The translations under genes and the position numbers were made by a program. Shown here piece by piece: positions 33,103 to 43,266 of a DNA stretch of 64,000 bases (within the stretch, counting starts at the first letter, position 1; the number at the start of each line of letters is the position of its first letter). The stretch comes from Prototheca cutis (taxonomy: Eukaryota > Chlorophyta > Trebouxiophyceae > Chlorellales > Chlorellaceae). The notes below the pieces were generated by a model. That model was given only the letters and a program-made list of their open reading frames with translations, ran no database searches and had not been told where the DNA came from. The stretch lies in contig BCIH01000008.1 of the NCBI GenBank assembly GCA_002897115.2, positions 145,971 through 209,970 on the forward strand. Reading direction: 5' to 3'.

Positions 33103-35339
33103 CTAGAGCTCCGGGCTGACCAGTTGCAGCAGTGTCTCCTCCACCTCGTCCAGTCCCACCAGCATGCCATTCGTGATGACCTGTGTACGGCATTGTAGGG
33201 CAGGGGGAACTGTGAGGAGGTGTTGCTTGTTTGATGTTCGGGCCCCCCTCTCCCGGCCGACCAGGCGGCCCCCTTCCCNCCCCCCCATCTGTTCAATCAC
33301 CTTGGACAGTTGGTCTGCCAGTCTGGCACAGGCTGCGTGGACGTAGACGCGGACGACAGGCAGCACCGCCCGCAGCACCGCCCGCTCCTCACGAATCATG
33401 ACTGGCGGCGCTTCTCCCAGAACGACGACGGCTGGGGCCTCGTCATCTGACTTGATCTTGTCATCGGCATCCGCCCCGTCCTCCACTGCATTCTCATCCG
33501 GTTCGCTGCCACCCAGTGACTGCGCGCCTTGGCCATTGTCACTCAGGCCGTCGCCCGACGTTTGGCGCAGCAGGCGGTCGATGAGTTTGTCGAGGCTGTC
33601 CTCTGCCTGTAGCGCTGCAGACGGTGATGCGGACGACGCCTGGCGTGACACGACCGGATCTGCGGCATCGGCAGTGGCAACAGGAGCAGATTCCCGGGGG
33701 GCATCGTCAAACACGCGCGTGGAAATCTTGCGGTCCACGGCGGCGAGTGTGGTTGTGGACGCCGCCGAAGACAGGCAGGGCCCAGCGACGGCGCTGTCGG
33801 TTCCATCATGGTGTGTATCATGGACCTTGGCGCCTGCACTCGCTGCACCCCCACCAGCCGCCTGCTGGATGGCGGCCCACAGCGTCGCAACCCAGGCATC
33901 CCGCGCCGCGGGCGATTCCGCACGCAGCACAAGTCGCTCCCTCGCAGGGCCTTTGACAATGGCGGGCGACGCGCTGTCCGCAACCACACCCGCCCCGACA
34001 ACCGCGAAGACGCAGGCCGGCCGGGCACCGGCAAGAGCGGCCGGGCCCAGCGCCTCGCCTGCCACCAACCCGGCCCCCCGGAGGTCCAGCACGCCCCGCG
34101 GCCGTGCGCTGGCGGCGTCCTTGCTATACCAGAGGCGACACAGGCCGGCGCTGGACACCACCCACCGCCGCTGCCACCGCCCGTGCCGCGACTGCTTCTC
34201 CAGCCACCCCATGTAATAGTTGTTCAGGGGAGGCGGTTGTGCAGATTTAGATGGGGGGATTGATGGTTCTTCCGCGGCCTCAGGCGCAGTGGCAGCTTCC
34301 TTTTCAGGCTCCGCAGCGTCGGCTGAAGCACCGCTGCCACCATTGTTAGCACCCTGCACCTGCTCTTCTTCGCCGTCAGACTCAGTCAGCGTTCGGACGA
34401 GACCCGAGAGATCTGTCAGCGCGATGCGCAGACTGGCAAACGCCGGGGACGAAGGGAAGCGCGCTTCGGCGGCCAGCGTCGCGCTGATGTGCGCCGCCGT
34501 AGCGTCCCGTCGGACACCCAGGAAACGCAGGCAAGCGTGCACCGCGGAATCACCCTGATCGTCCCAGTCGGCACAGCGCGCCTCCACCGCGCTCCGCATG
34601 GCGTTGCACAGTATGCCGTGCACCACCTTGACCAGCTCGTGTGCGGGGGCCTGCCACGCGCCAAAGCATTCCGCCAACAACGCCCGAACGCCCGTCTCTG
34701 GCGCCAGGATGTAGTTCTGGTAACCCTGGCCGGCACTGCAGAGGAGCATGGGCAGATGGACAGGGGGCGGGTGACATAGGGTTTCCGGTTTTATTCCTCC
34801 CATCCCAAGTTAAATCCATTGAACATGTATGATCACCCCCCAAACCAAGAAAAACAATGTGCCGTATAGACAACAACCGACGCTGCTGGTGGTGTTGGGG
34901 CCAATAGTGGTCCTACACCCACCCACCCCCGGTCCCCCCCCCGGTCCCCCCGAGAAAAGCACGTGGCCGACGACGACACACGATCCACCGATCGACCCTT
35001 CTCACGCAAGCCCGCCCAACCATGCCAACCAATCCACGACCTCGTTATCCCCTGTCAAAACGTGCTGTAATGCGCCACAAATGCTCACCGGAATATGCAG
35101 TGGGCATTCTCCAAGCTGAGAAGCTCGTTCAGGCGGGTGGCGTCCAGCCTGCTGGCCACGGCATCCGGATGCAGGAGTGTCGCCAGACCTTGTCGAAGCT
35201 CGCCGTCCGAGTTTGCCAGGCCGCCGCAGACCCTGCCAAGCACGCGTATGCGGCCCAGTCGCTCAACCTCCGTCATGGGCCGAGGAATCACGACTCCCGC
35301 CTCGTCCTGGGAGTGACGGGGGGTGTGGTCGCTCTCCAT
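33103..35339 (-). CDS. Dynamin-stalk/PH/GED-like protein lacking a GTPase domain
   Basis: Exons 35339-35089, 34735-33301 and 33180-33103 join in phase (FR|AGQGY; SK|VITNG) to about 587 aa. Residues about 85-130, with YILAPETGVRALLAECFG and HELVKVVHGIL, resemble the dynamin middle (stalk) domain. A clear PH domain follows (YYMGWLEKQSRHGRWQRRWV to AARDAWVATLWAAI). The end (YVHAACARLADQLSK, VEETLLQLV) resembles the GTPase effector region, the same order as plant DRP2. No P-loop GxxxxGKS or other G motif is found, and only about 400 bp separate the start from TadA, too little for a 300-residue G domain. The PH call is firm; the dynamin relation is inference. It probably acts at phosphoinositide-bearing membranes. 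Confidence 0.65.
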
Positions 35340-35748
35340 CTGGCCGCCCCGGACGACGCCCCTGGTCACCGAACAGGCAGCATGCCGCGAGAACATGGGA
35401 ACCGGAGCATGCGCTTGCAAGACTATGCACAATTGGCATGATCTCTGCGGGTTTCCACTCTGCCATGCCTTGTAGCGTGGCAGTCGAGGTCGGAGCTGCC
35501 AGCGCGTCACATGGCGAGCGAGCCTCCGGCGTGGGTTCCGTCGTCGGCCCAGCCGAGAGGACTGATGTGACCGCCTGGAGTGCGAGCCATCCCAACAAAC
35601 ACCATCCAACGCTCTCGACACTAAAGGTACCTACCTTGACGCGGCAGGAGGTGTCGATGTCGAGGTGTATCCAGGGTGTGGAGTTGGGATGTGCCTTGGA
35701 CAGCCCAATGGGTTGCCTCCCAACGCGGCGCTACTGCTCCCCGAGATC
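35340..35748. other. Short intergenic or 5' exon region upstream of the PH-domain gene
   Basis: About 410 bp. A minus-strand frame here (with KPAEIMPIVHSLASACSG) could be an extra 5' exon of the PH-domain gene, but no splice pair is decisive. Confidence 0.35.
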
Positions 35749-36703
35749 TCAGGGTCCGCGGTCTCCTGAAACCCAGCCGTGCGGGTGTGGGATCTCCCCA
35801 AGTCGTCGCTTTCTGAAAAACTCCACCATCAGGGCACGGCATTCCTCCTCCAGCACGCCCCTCCGGACCCGAAGCCCCGGGTGCAGCGGGTGACGTGGCG
35901 CGGCAGCCCTCCCCCCCTCTCCTTCAGACCCCTCCTGGTCCAACAGCGCTGTCCAGGAGCCGTCTGCCCCCAGCAGTGGCGAGCGTGCGCCGTAGACGAC
36001 GGCATCCACACGCGCCAGGAGCGCCCCGCCAGCGCACATGGCGCAGGGCTCCACCGTGACATACAGCGTGGCACCTCCCAGACGCCACGTGCCTGCCCGC
36101 TGCCCCCCGCGGCGCAGGCACAGCAGCTCCGCGTGGGCCGTGGCGTCGTGGGTGTCTTCCACTTCATTGTGAGCCGACGCCAGCGGCGAGCCATCCGCCG
36201 AGACCAGCACCGCGCCGATGGGCACTTCTCCTTTTGCCATGCCCTGTGCAGGGAAGAAGTGAGGCGATGGTCTTCTTGTGATGGGATGGTGGCTCTGCAT
36301 GGCAGTGCCAACACAGGACACAGCCATTTGGGTGTTCAACATCATGGTGATTGACAGCCAATGCACCCCCGGGACGCCAGAGAAGATGCCCCCTTGCCAC
36401 CCTGGCCCCTTCCTCCCAGGCCATCAACCCACCTACCTTCCGGGCTTCTTCAAGTGCAAGACGCATGTATCGCTGGTCGTCCTGCGACGCTGGTGTTGTG
36501 TGCGTCCGATCTGAACATGTGTGTGATGCGCTGCACACGAGACAGCCCGCCCTGAGGCCCCTGCCGGGCCTCGGCCATCGACTGGCGCATGACCCATGGG
36601 CACGCTTAACCAGTCCGCCGGCACGGCAGAGCGGGTGCCAAGCCATTTCACAAACCACAGCCATGATCATAAAATACTTATATCTCACACTTTTGAATGC
36701 CAT
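35749..36703 (-). CDS. TADA: tRNA-specific adenosine deaminase (TadA/TADA type), probably plastid
   Basis: Deaminates A34 to inosine in a tRNA anticodon. Exons 36703-36437 and 36243-35749 give about 253 aa; the join rebuilds MRLALEEARK|GMAKGEVPIGAVLV. The catalytic zinc site is intact: HAELLCLRRGG (HAE with proton-shuttle Glu) and EPCAMCAGGALL (PCxxC), with CRALMVEFFRKRR at the end as in bacterial TadA. The bacterial-type single-polypeptide architecture plus a basic N-terminal extension of about 70 residues (MAWHPLCRAGGLVKR from an internal Met) points to the chloroplast enzyme that acts on tRNA-Arg(ACG). The Met at 36703 or a downstream one may be the true start. Confidence 0.9.
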
Positions 36704-37461
36704 GGAAAGGCCACATCATATCCCCAGGTCCCCGTGAGCTCGTTGCGACGGATCGGCTACTTGGCGCTGCGACGGTTGTTTTCAGAGGCGATGTTCACCA
36801 GGGCACCTCCCCAATGCCGCAACAGACGCCTCGAATACTGCAACGATCAGCGCATGCCGTACCAGTAACATGTGCACGATGATGATTCAAAACGCTCAAG
36901 AGATCTTGCTCGTGGGTTTTGTGACCAATTCCACACTTTTGGCTCTGCCAGTCAACAACCCGGTCCCTCACACTCCTGGTCGTCCTTCCTTGGCTTTCCA
37001 GTTTGGACCCCACTTCACACACATGACTCCAACAGTTTCCAGGTCAATGGGTCTTGTGTGCGCACGCCTGCACCAAATACAAATGCAATGGGAGTGGCAG
37101 CCAGCCAATGCACAGCGGAACACATTGATCACAGTGGACGAGCATATGTCCCAAGGCAGACCCTGTTTCTCTGTCCCACTATGCCATTGCCACAAGGTGT
37201 ATTAACGTAGGCTCAAAACTGAGAGAGACGGCTGGCTGACAATGGAGAGCACATTGGAAATGCCCGGGAGATCCACCGTTGGGGGGTAACCATCAGATGG
37301 GAGTGGGAATGGAATCCCCCCCGCGCAGTGCATCGGAACTGCCCGGCCCTCTTATCTGCACATCGGGCCATGATCTGTGCCATTCGCAGCTTTTTTCCGG
37401 TCCTTGCCATCATGGAATAACTTGAATCGTATTATTGGCGGGCCTGACGCCGAGCCCAGCC
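36704..37461. other. Intergenic between divergent TadA and DENN genes
   Basis: About 760 bp with no recognised gene; contains both promoters. Confidence 0.5.
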
Positions 37462-39508
37462 ATGTTCCGGACGTGCCTTGCCGCGACCATTGTGGAGGTC
37501 AAGGGGGCGCGACAGGCGGTTGTCACCTCCCGCTTTGACGTGGAGCCCCAGGGCTTGCCCAATGACGCAAACCTGCTCAGCTTCTGCTTCCCGCTGGGGC
37601 CCTCGAGCGTGGCACCTAGGGAGTATCAAGCCACGGAGGCGAGTGTGGGCGACACGTATTGTCATGGGGTGGTTCTTCCCGGGGGAGGGCCTTGGACAGG
37701 AACAGATCGATGTCGCCGGCCCGACCACCGATGCCACCCCATCCACACATTGCATCTGCGCGCCATGGCATGAAATGCACCCCTCAAGCAGGTCCCCCTC
37801 CGCAAACTCTTGCAGGAGTTTCTGTTTGCACTGACGGGTGGCAACGGCGACCGGCTGTATGGCTTCTGCCGGCTATCCCTGCCGCCCGTGCCAAAGGGCA
37901 CCACCCTGGCACGGTACCCGCAGGCGCTGTGCATCATCAGCCCCCACCCCTGGCCCACATTCATGTTCCGGGTGCGCATGCGCGGGGGGACCAGCGGCGC
38001 GGTTGGTGGTGGGCTGTCTTTGGGCTTGCCGAGAGGGTAGGGACTGGTCCTGCTTGTCCACTCTCCTCAATTCAACCCCACCTTCCCCACACATGCACAC
38101 ACACACGTACGGACCACATCAGGTGCTGGAGGTTGTTGACCGCACGCTGCGGACGGTTCCTTCTTTAGAAGGCCACCCATTGCTTGCGGAGCTGGATGCG
38201 GTGACGTCGCCTGCGCTGGGCAGCGTGGTGCGGCTGCGGCTGCAGCCTGGCTTGCTGGGCCCGGGGGGCTCGCTGCCACGTCAGCACCGTTGCCTGTCAT
38301 CCCCCGCGGAGCCTGGCGCCTGGCTGGAAGCCGGTGAGTCAGGATGGCTGGAACTGGAGGTCCCCCCCGACGTCGGTGGCGGCGCCGCGACGGCCGGCGT
38401 GCCGCTCGCCCCACTGCTCTGGTACCTCACCCCTCGACTGGCGGTGTCGCTGCTGGGGGCGTTGCTGCTGGAGCGGCGGATCGTGCTGGTGTCTGCGGAC
38501 CTGGGCCGCCTCAGCGCGGCTGTGACGGCCGCCGCGGCGCTGCTGTTTCCCTTCCGCTGGCAGCACATCTTCCTCCCCATCGTCCCCGCCAGCCTCATTG
38601 ACTATCTGGCGGCGCCGATGCCTTTTCTGGCGGGCGTGCCCGCGGCCTGCCTCCCCGCGCTGCAGCGGCTGGCCATGGAGGAGGCGCTGGTTGTGGATCT
38701 CGACACGCTGGGCGCGGCCTCGCCGCCGCCCGGCGGCCCTCGGGACGACGCACTGCTTTTACCCCATGCCGATGCGCTGGAAGCGGCGTTTGATGAGCTT
38801 CGTGATGCGCTGCGGTCGCCCGTGGAGGCCACCTCCACGCCCCGCGCGGCCGAGATCGTCCGTGCCTGGGCCGTCCGCGTGTTTGGCGCGTACCGGTCCT
38901 TTGTGAGGAAAGAGGGCATCGGCTGCACAGCCCAGGTTGGGGGGGGTGGTGGGCCGGTGCCAAAACCTGGCCGTTCGTCGAGGAAAGCACCAATGGCGAC
39001 AAAAGGCGGCGCCGCTGCTGATGGCGGGGGGGCTGATGCCGAGGACGATGCTCCAAATGGTGGTAGTGCCATTGATGCAAGCAAGCGACGGTCCCCCTCG
39101 CCCAACCAGCGCCGACGGACCGAGGAGGACCGGGTGGTCCGTGCGCACGGCTACGTGTTTGACCTTGAGGGTTTTGTGGGCACCCCACGCAAGGGGTCTC
39201 GTGCAGCGGCCTTTCTGGCTGCGTTCCGACACTCGCAGATGCTCGAGGTGTTTGCTGCCGAGCGGTGCGCGGCCGCAGCGGCGGGCTACCCCCTCACCGA
39301 CGCCTTTGAGGCCGAGGTGTCGGATCTCAGCGCGGCACAGGCGACGCCCCTGTCCGCCGCCGCGGCCCGCACGTCGACGGGCGCAGGCGTGAAATTCGGC
39401 ACGCTGTGGAAACGCACCAGTCTGGTCGTGCGCGCCAGCTCCGAGACGCTCGTCTCTGCCGTCCGCCAGCTCAGCACCCTCCAGGACGACGAGCCCCTGC
39501 CGGGGTGA
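37462..39508 (+). CDS. DENN-domain protein (Rab guanine-nucleotide exchange factor family)
   Basis: Exons 37462-37638, 37816-37971 and 38123-39508 give about 573 aa. The tripartite DENN module is visible: uDENN (FCFPLGPSSVAPREY, EFLFALTGGNGDRLYGFCR), core DENN (LLLERRIVLVSADLGRLSAA, LLFPFRWQHIFLPIVPASLI, DYLAAPMPFLAGV) and dDENN (VFGAYRSFV, FLAAFRHSQMLEVF). DENN proteins activate Rab GTPases in membrane traffic. A Gly/Ser-rich insert lies between DENN and dDENN. Intron 1 is best read with a GC donor (GAG|GCGAGT); a GT donor (GGG|GTGGTT at about 37668) would also stay in frame but adds residues that break the uDENN match. Confidence 0.88.
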
Positions 39509-39652
39509 GCGGTGATGATGATGGCGCAATTTTTTTGTACCTGTCATGCCTGTTGTATTATTTTTCGTGAACACTTGCCCCGTCGCAACACCCCCTCCCT
39601 TTCAAAACACCCAACCCACCTTAGGCAAATAGCGAGGCCGTTCCCGAGCGCG

Positions 39653-42382
39653 ATGAACCCAGCGGGGCCGCCGGCGCCGCCACCGCCGTCGGTGCTGTCG
39701 GCCACCATGCCCCCTCCTTCCTCGGGATCGCTGCTGGCTGGCGGCGGCGCGTGGGGCCGGGCCGAGGGCGGCGAGCCGGGCTGGCCGCCGCCACAGGGTG
39801 CCCTGTTCCACACCGTACCCCCACGAACGGCCGCAGGTGCCTTTGGCGCCCAAGGGCCGTTGGGCGCCGCACCACCGCCGGCAGCGCCGCTCCCGGCCCG
39901 GGGCCCGCTGGCCAGCGGGCCCCTGGCGGCGGGCATTGGCGTTGGGGCTGCACGCATGGTGGGTGCGTCTGCGCAGGGTGATCAGGCTGCGGCCGCATCC
40001 AACGACGGCGGGGCAGTGCCATGCGTCGACTCGCCGACCCGTCCCCAGGTGGATGCGGTGGCGGAGGCCGCGGCCAGCATGTCCCGACCGCCAGCCACGA
40101 GCGCATGGAGCGGGGCATTTGTGAGCGCGGCCAGTGCCTCCCCTCTCGCCTCCCATGTGCGTGCGGGGGTGCCGACGCCAGCGGGTTCCACTGCAGCGGT
40201 TCGATCCGTGCCCGTCGGGCCGGCAGCATCCACTGCCTCGTTTTCTGTCGCCACTGCCTTCTCGGCTGTGGGTGCTGGCGCGGTGGGCACCGGCGCCGTC
40301 GCAGGGTCGGTGGTGGGGAGCACCGCACCGAGTCGGGCGGGGCAGTACCCCACCGCCACGGCCGACGGGCCCTCCGTGGCCTCTCGACCGACCGTCCTGC
40401 CGCCCCCGCCGCTGATCGTCCCAGGTGCCGGGATGGCGGGGCCGTGCTCGACGCCACCACCCCGCGCTGCCCCCGGACCTGCAACGACGCCAGCGCTGAT
40501 TACACTGGCTTCGCCGGTGGCAATGGAGGCAGGGGTGCACGCGCGATGGCTGCCATCACGGCCCGAGGTGTATTCCCCGTTGGCTGCTTCACTAGTTGGA
40601 CGCATGGACGCGGCAGCCGCCGTGCACGTGGACCGGGGCGGCCCACCCATGGTGGTATCAGGAGCGGCTGCCGCAGGCATCGGAACTGGGAGACCCAGTC
40701 CGAGAGGTGCTACCAACGCTGCAGCGGCAGCACTAGCGACGCCGGCGCTTGCGCCGACGGGCCCGTTGCAAGCCCGGCTGTACGCCGGCAGCGACGGCAG
40801 CGTGCGCTCGGCATCTGGCGGGGGCACGCCCTCGCCCTCTGCATCGCCCTCGCCAGCGGCCCCGCGTGACGCGCAGTCCCGAGCCGCCGCAGCCGCCGCC
40901 GCGGCCCGGGCCGCCGAGTGCGCCGCGCTGTGTGAGTTTAGCGCGACCCTCGACCTCAGCGGGCTTGGCGGTGGTGGTGCGGGGGCCCGCAGGGCCGGTG
41001 GTGGGCCAGATCGCCTGCGGTCCCGCGATGGCGATGGTGGTGGCCCCGCTCCTGCACGGCTGACTGCGGGTGTCGGTGAGGCCACTGCAAACTCCCGGGG
41101 CTCTGTCAACCGCTGGTCGACGGCTGGTCTGCGGAGCTCGGCACAAGGCGCTGCGCCGGCGGTTGCCACACGATCCGTCGACGTGCTGTCGTTCCCGCCG
41201 GCCTTCCTCACGGGCAAGAGCCTGTCCCCACTGCAGCAGAGCTGGGAAGCAAAGCCATTGCCGGGTGGTGGCACGGGGTTTGATGCAGCAGCGGTGCCGG
41301 TCACAGTGGCTGCTTCAGCAGCGATGCCAGTCGCGGCAGCACCAGCCGCAGTGGCGCCACAGCCGCCGGCCTGGGCCGCCGCTCCGGTCGCCGCGCCGGC
41401 AATTCATCACCAGCATCAGCAGCAAGTGCATGGGGCCGATCCGCGGCAGAGCTGGCCGCCGGCTTCATCCTCGCCTGGGCCAACGGCAGATGCCTTTGGG
41501 GCACTGGCCAACGCACAGGCCGCATCTGCCCGGGCCGTGGCCCCAGCGCCGGGGGCCATGCTGGCCGCACGGGCCATGCAGCGCCCCGTCATCCGCGGCG
41601 AGGTGCAGCCGCTCAACGCCTCGCATCGACGCGGTGGTGGTGATGTGGCTGGAGGGAGCGAGATGGACCCAAACAGCACGCCACTCGGGGCGCATGCACC
41701 GGGGTCAAAGCCATCGGTTCCAGGTCCGCCAGCGCCGGGCGAGAAGCCGACGCTCTACCACCAGCTGGCTTCACCGCTGGCAGCTGCCGCCGCGACGCGG
41801 GCGCTGCCAGTCAAGGGAGGAGGGGGTTCGGCAGCCGATGAACGCTTTGCAAAGGCCCCGCCACCTGAGGCAAAGCCTGCGGCGGGACCGGCGCCACGAG
41901 CGGTGCCGCCGTCGGCACCTGCACCTGCCCACCCATCACGCCCAGACGCAATGCGCGATGCTGGCGAGCCTGTCGATCAGGACCTGCCTTCGCCTGTGGT
42001 GCCGGCGCTGCCGGACAACCCCTACCTGGTGGACACGCTGCGTCTGGCGGGTGGCGCGACACCCTGGGGCTCGTGGCGCCGGGTCCCCGGCGGCGCGGGC
42101 CGCGGCTGGGACCTGCACGACACCGCGGCCGAAGCCGAAGCCGACGACGTCGTGGCGCGACCCGAAGGGCCCAGCGCGGATCCCAGTGCGGAGTGGAGTG
42201 CGAGCAGCCCTGGCGCCAGCGGTGGCAGTGCCCACCCACGCCGCCTGTCGACGGGCGAAGCACCGGGCCCTGTGGCGCCCCATGCGCGGACCGAGACCGT
42301 GGTAGAGCGGCTGCCCAGCGCTGGAACGGCGCAGGAGCCGCCGCCGTGGAGCGGCAGCACCCTCCCCACCATGCAGCTGTAG
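39653..42382 (+). CDS. Ala/Pro-rich low-complexity protein, unknown
   Basis: A single-exon frame of about 909 codons starting at MNPAGPPAPPPPS. It is dominated by Ala, Pro, Gly, Ser and Thr with no transmembrane segment or signal peptide. Islands of ordered-looking sequence are AAECAALCEFSATLDLSGLG (about residue 425), DVLSFPPAFLTGKSLSPLQQ (about 520), MQRPVIRGEVQPLN (about 640) and PDNPYLVDTLRLAGGATPWG (about 790), which could be short binding motifs. Uninterrupted length and a strong stop-free frame in the same direction as its neighbours favour a real gene, but GC-rich DNA can give long chance frames. No function assigned. Confidence 0.65.
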   Translation: MNPAGPPAPPPPSVLSATMPPPSSGSLLAGGGAWGRAEGGEPGWPPPQGALFHTVPPRTAAGAFGAQGPLGAAPPPAAPLPARGPLASGPLAAGIGVGAARMVGASAQGDQAAAASNDGGAVPCVDSPTRPQVDAVAEAAASMSRPPATSAWSGAFVSAASASPLASHVRAGVPTPAGSTAAVRSVPVGPAASTASFSVATAFSAVGAGAVGTGAVAGSVVGSTAPSRAGQYPTATADGPSVASRPTVLPPPPLIVPGAGMAGPCSTPPPRAAPGPATTPALITLASPVAMEAGVHARWLPSRPEVYSPLAASLVGRMDAAAAVHVDRGGPPMVVSGAAAAGIGTGRPSPRGATNAAAAALATPALAPTGPLQARLYAGSDGSVRSASGGGTPSPSASPSPAAPRDAQSRAAAAAAAARAAECAALCEFSATLDLSGLGGGGAGARRAGGGPDRLRSRDGDGGGPAPARLTAGVGEATANSRGSVNRWSTAGLRSSAQGAAPAVATRSVDVLSFPPAFLTGKSLSPLQQSWEAKPLPGGGTGFDAAAVPVTVAASAAMPVAAAPAAVAPQPPAWAAAPVAAPAIHHQHQQQVHGADPRQSWPPASSSPGPTADAFGALANAQAASARAVAPAPGAMLAARAMQRPVIRGEVQPLNASHRRGGGDVAGGSEMDPNSTPLGAHAPGSKPSVPGPPAPGEKPTLYHQLASPLAAAAATRALPVKGGGGSAADERFAKAPPPEAKPAAGPAPRAVPPSAPAPAHPSRPDAMRDAGEPVDQDLPSPVVPALPDNPYLVDTLRLAGGATPWGSWRRVPGGAGRGWDLHDTAAEAEADDVVARPEGPSADPSAEWSASSPGASGGSAHPRRLSTGEAPGPVAPHARTETVVERLPSAGTAQEPPPWSGSTLPTMQL

Positions 42383-43266
42383 CAGTTGCTGCTGCAAATT
42401 TTATTCGTTCACTAGGCGCAGGCTGAGCAAGGGCCCATTCTCTGCTGCCATGTTTGACGGCCAACCACTGTGCCATCAACCAGGCAGATTCTTGGAGGAG
42501 CATCGACTGTTTGTTTGTGCTCTGGTCGCCTCGCTGGACATTGCAACAAAACTGACGGTGTGATGCATTGCATTCCTTACGGTGCTGCATGCAGTCCTGA
42601 GGAAAGAGACTGAATTCCTGGGCCAAGCTAGCTTGTCAGCTGGGGGTCACGACTGCGGTCAGTTTATACAGTGATAGGATGTTTCGCAATGAACGCATGT
42701 GAGTATGGATGGGCTTGAATGGAAGCCTCGGACGGGACAAGTGCAGGGGGGCTGTGAAGGAGGCGTGGGTACGTTGTTGTGAACGATGGATGGGATGCGG
42801 GCGCCCCTGGACGCAGCAGCTGCCGGGCCACATCCAGGTCGAGATCTGTGCCAGTGTTTCCCGTCATCTAGGCCCGTGTTCGGGAGTTGCGCGAAAGCCG
42901 AGATTCACACAGCACATTGTACCTGATTGTCACTGAAAGGAGCTGGAAGAAGGCGTTGGGACCATCCTGTGTGTGCCGTGAAGTTCTGGCTTGGCAGTCC
43001 CGCCACAGCGCGGCTCCGTCCGTGCAGGATCCCATCGGCGGTCTAGGACACGGCGACGTTGGTATAAAAGACGGTGACAAATTTGTAAGCGAGAGGATCG
43101 GGCTGGCAATGGCTCCGACGTTGGGATCACCCGGCGCTGTTCAAGTTTGTTCTGGTGTGCCACCTGCCGCGGACTTGCAGCACACGAGCTGGTTGCGATC
43201 CTGCACTCTTCCATGTGCACCGTGCCTGCAGGACATGTGCATGGTCCTTTGATCGGGAGTGACAGT
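42383..43266. other. Intergenic, no gene seen
   Basis: About 880 bp between two plus-strand genes. Only short chance frames; the golgin-like gene's promoter is presumably here. Confidence 0.5.
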
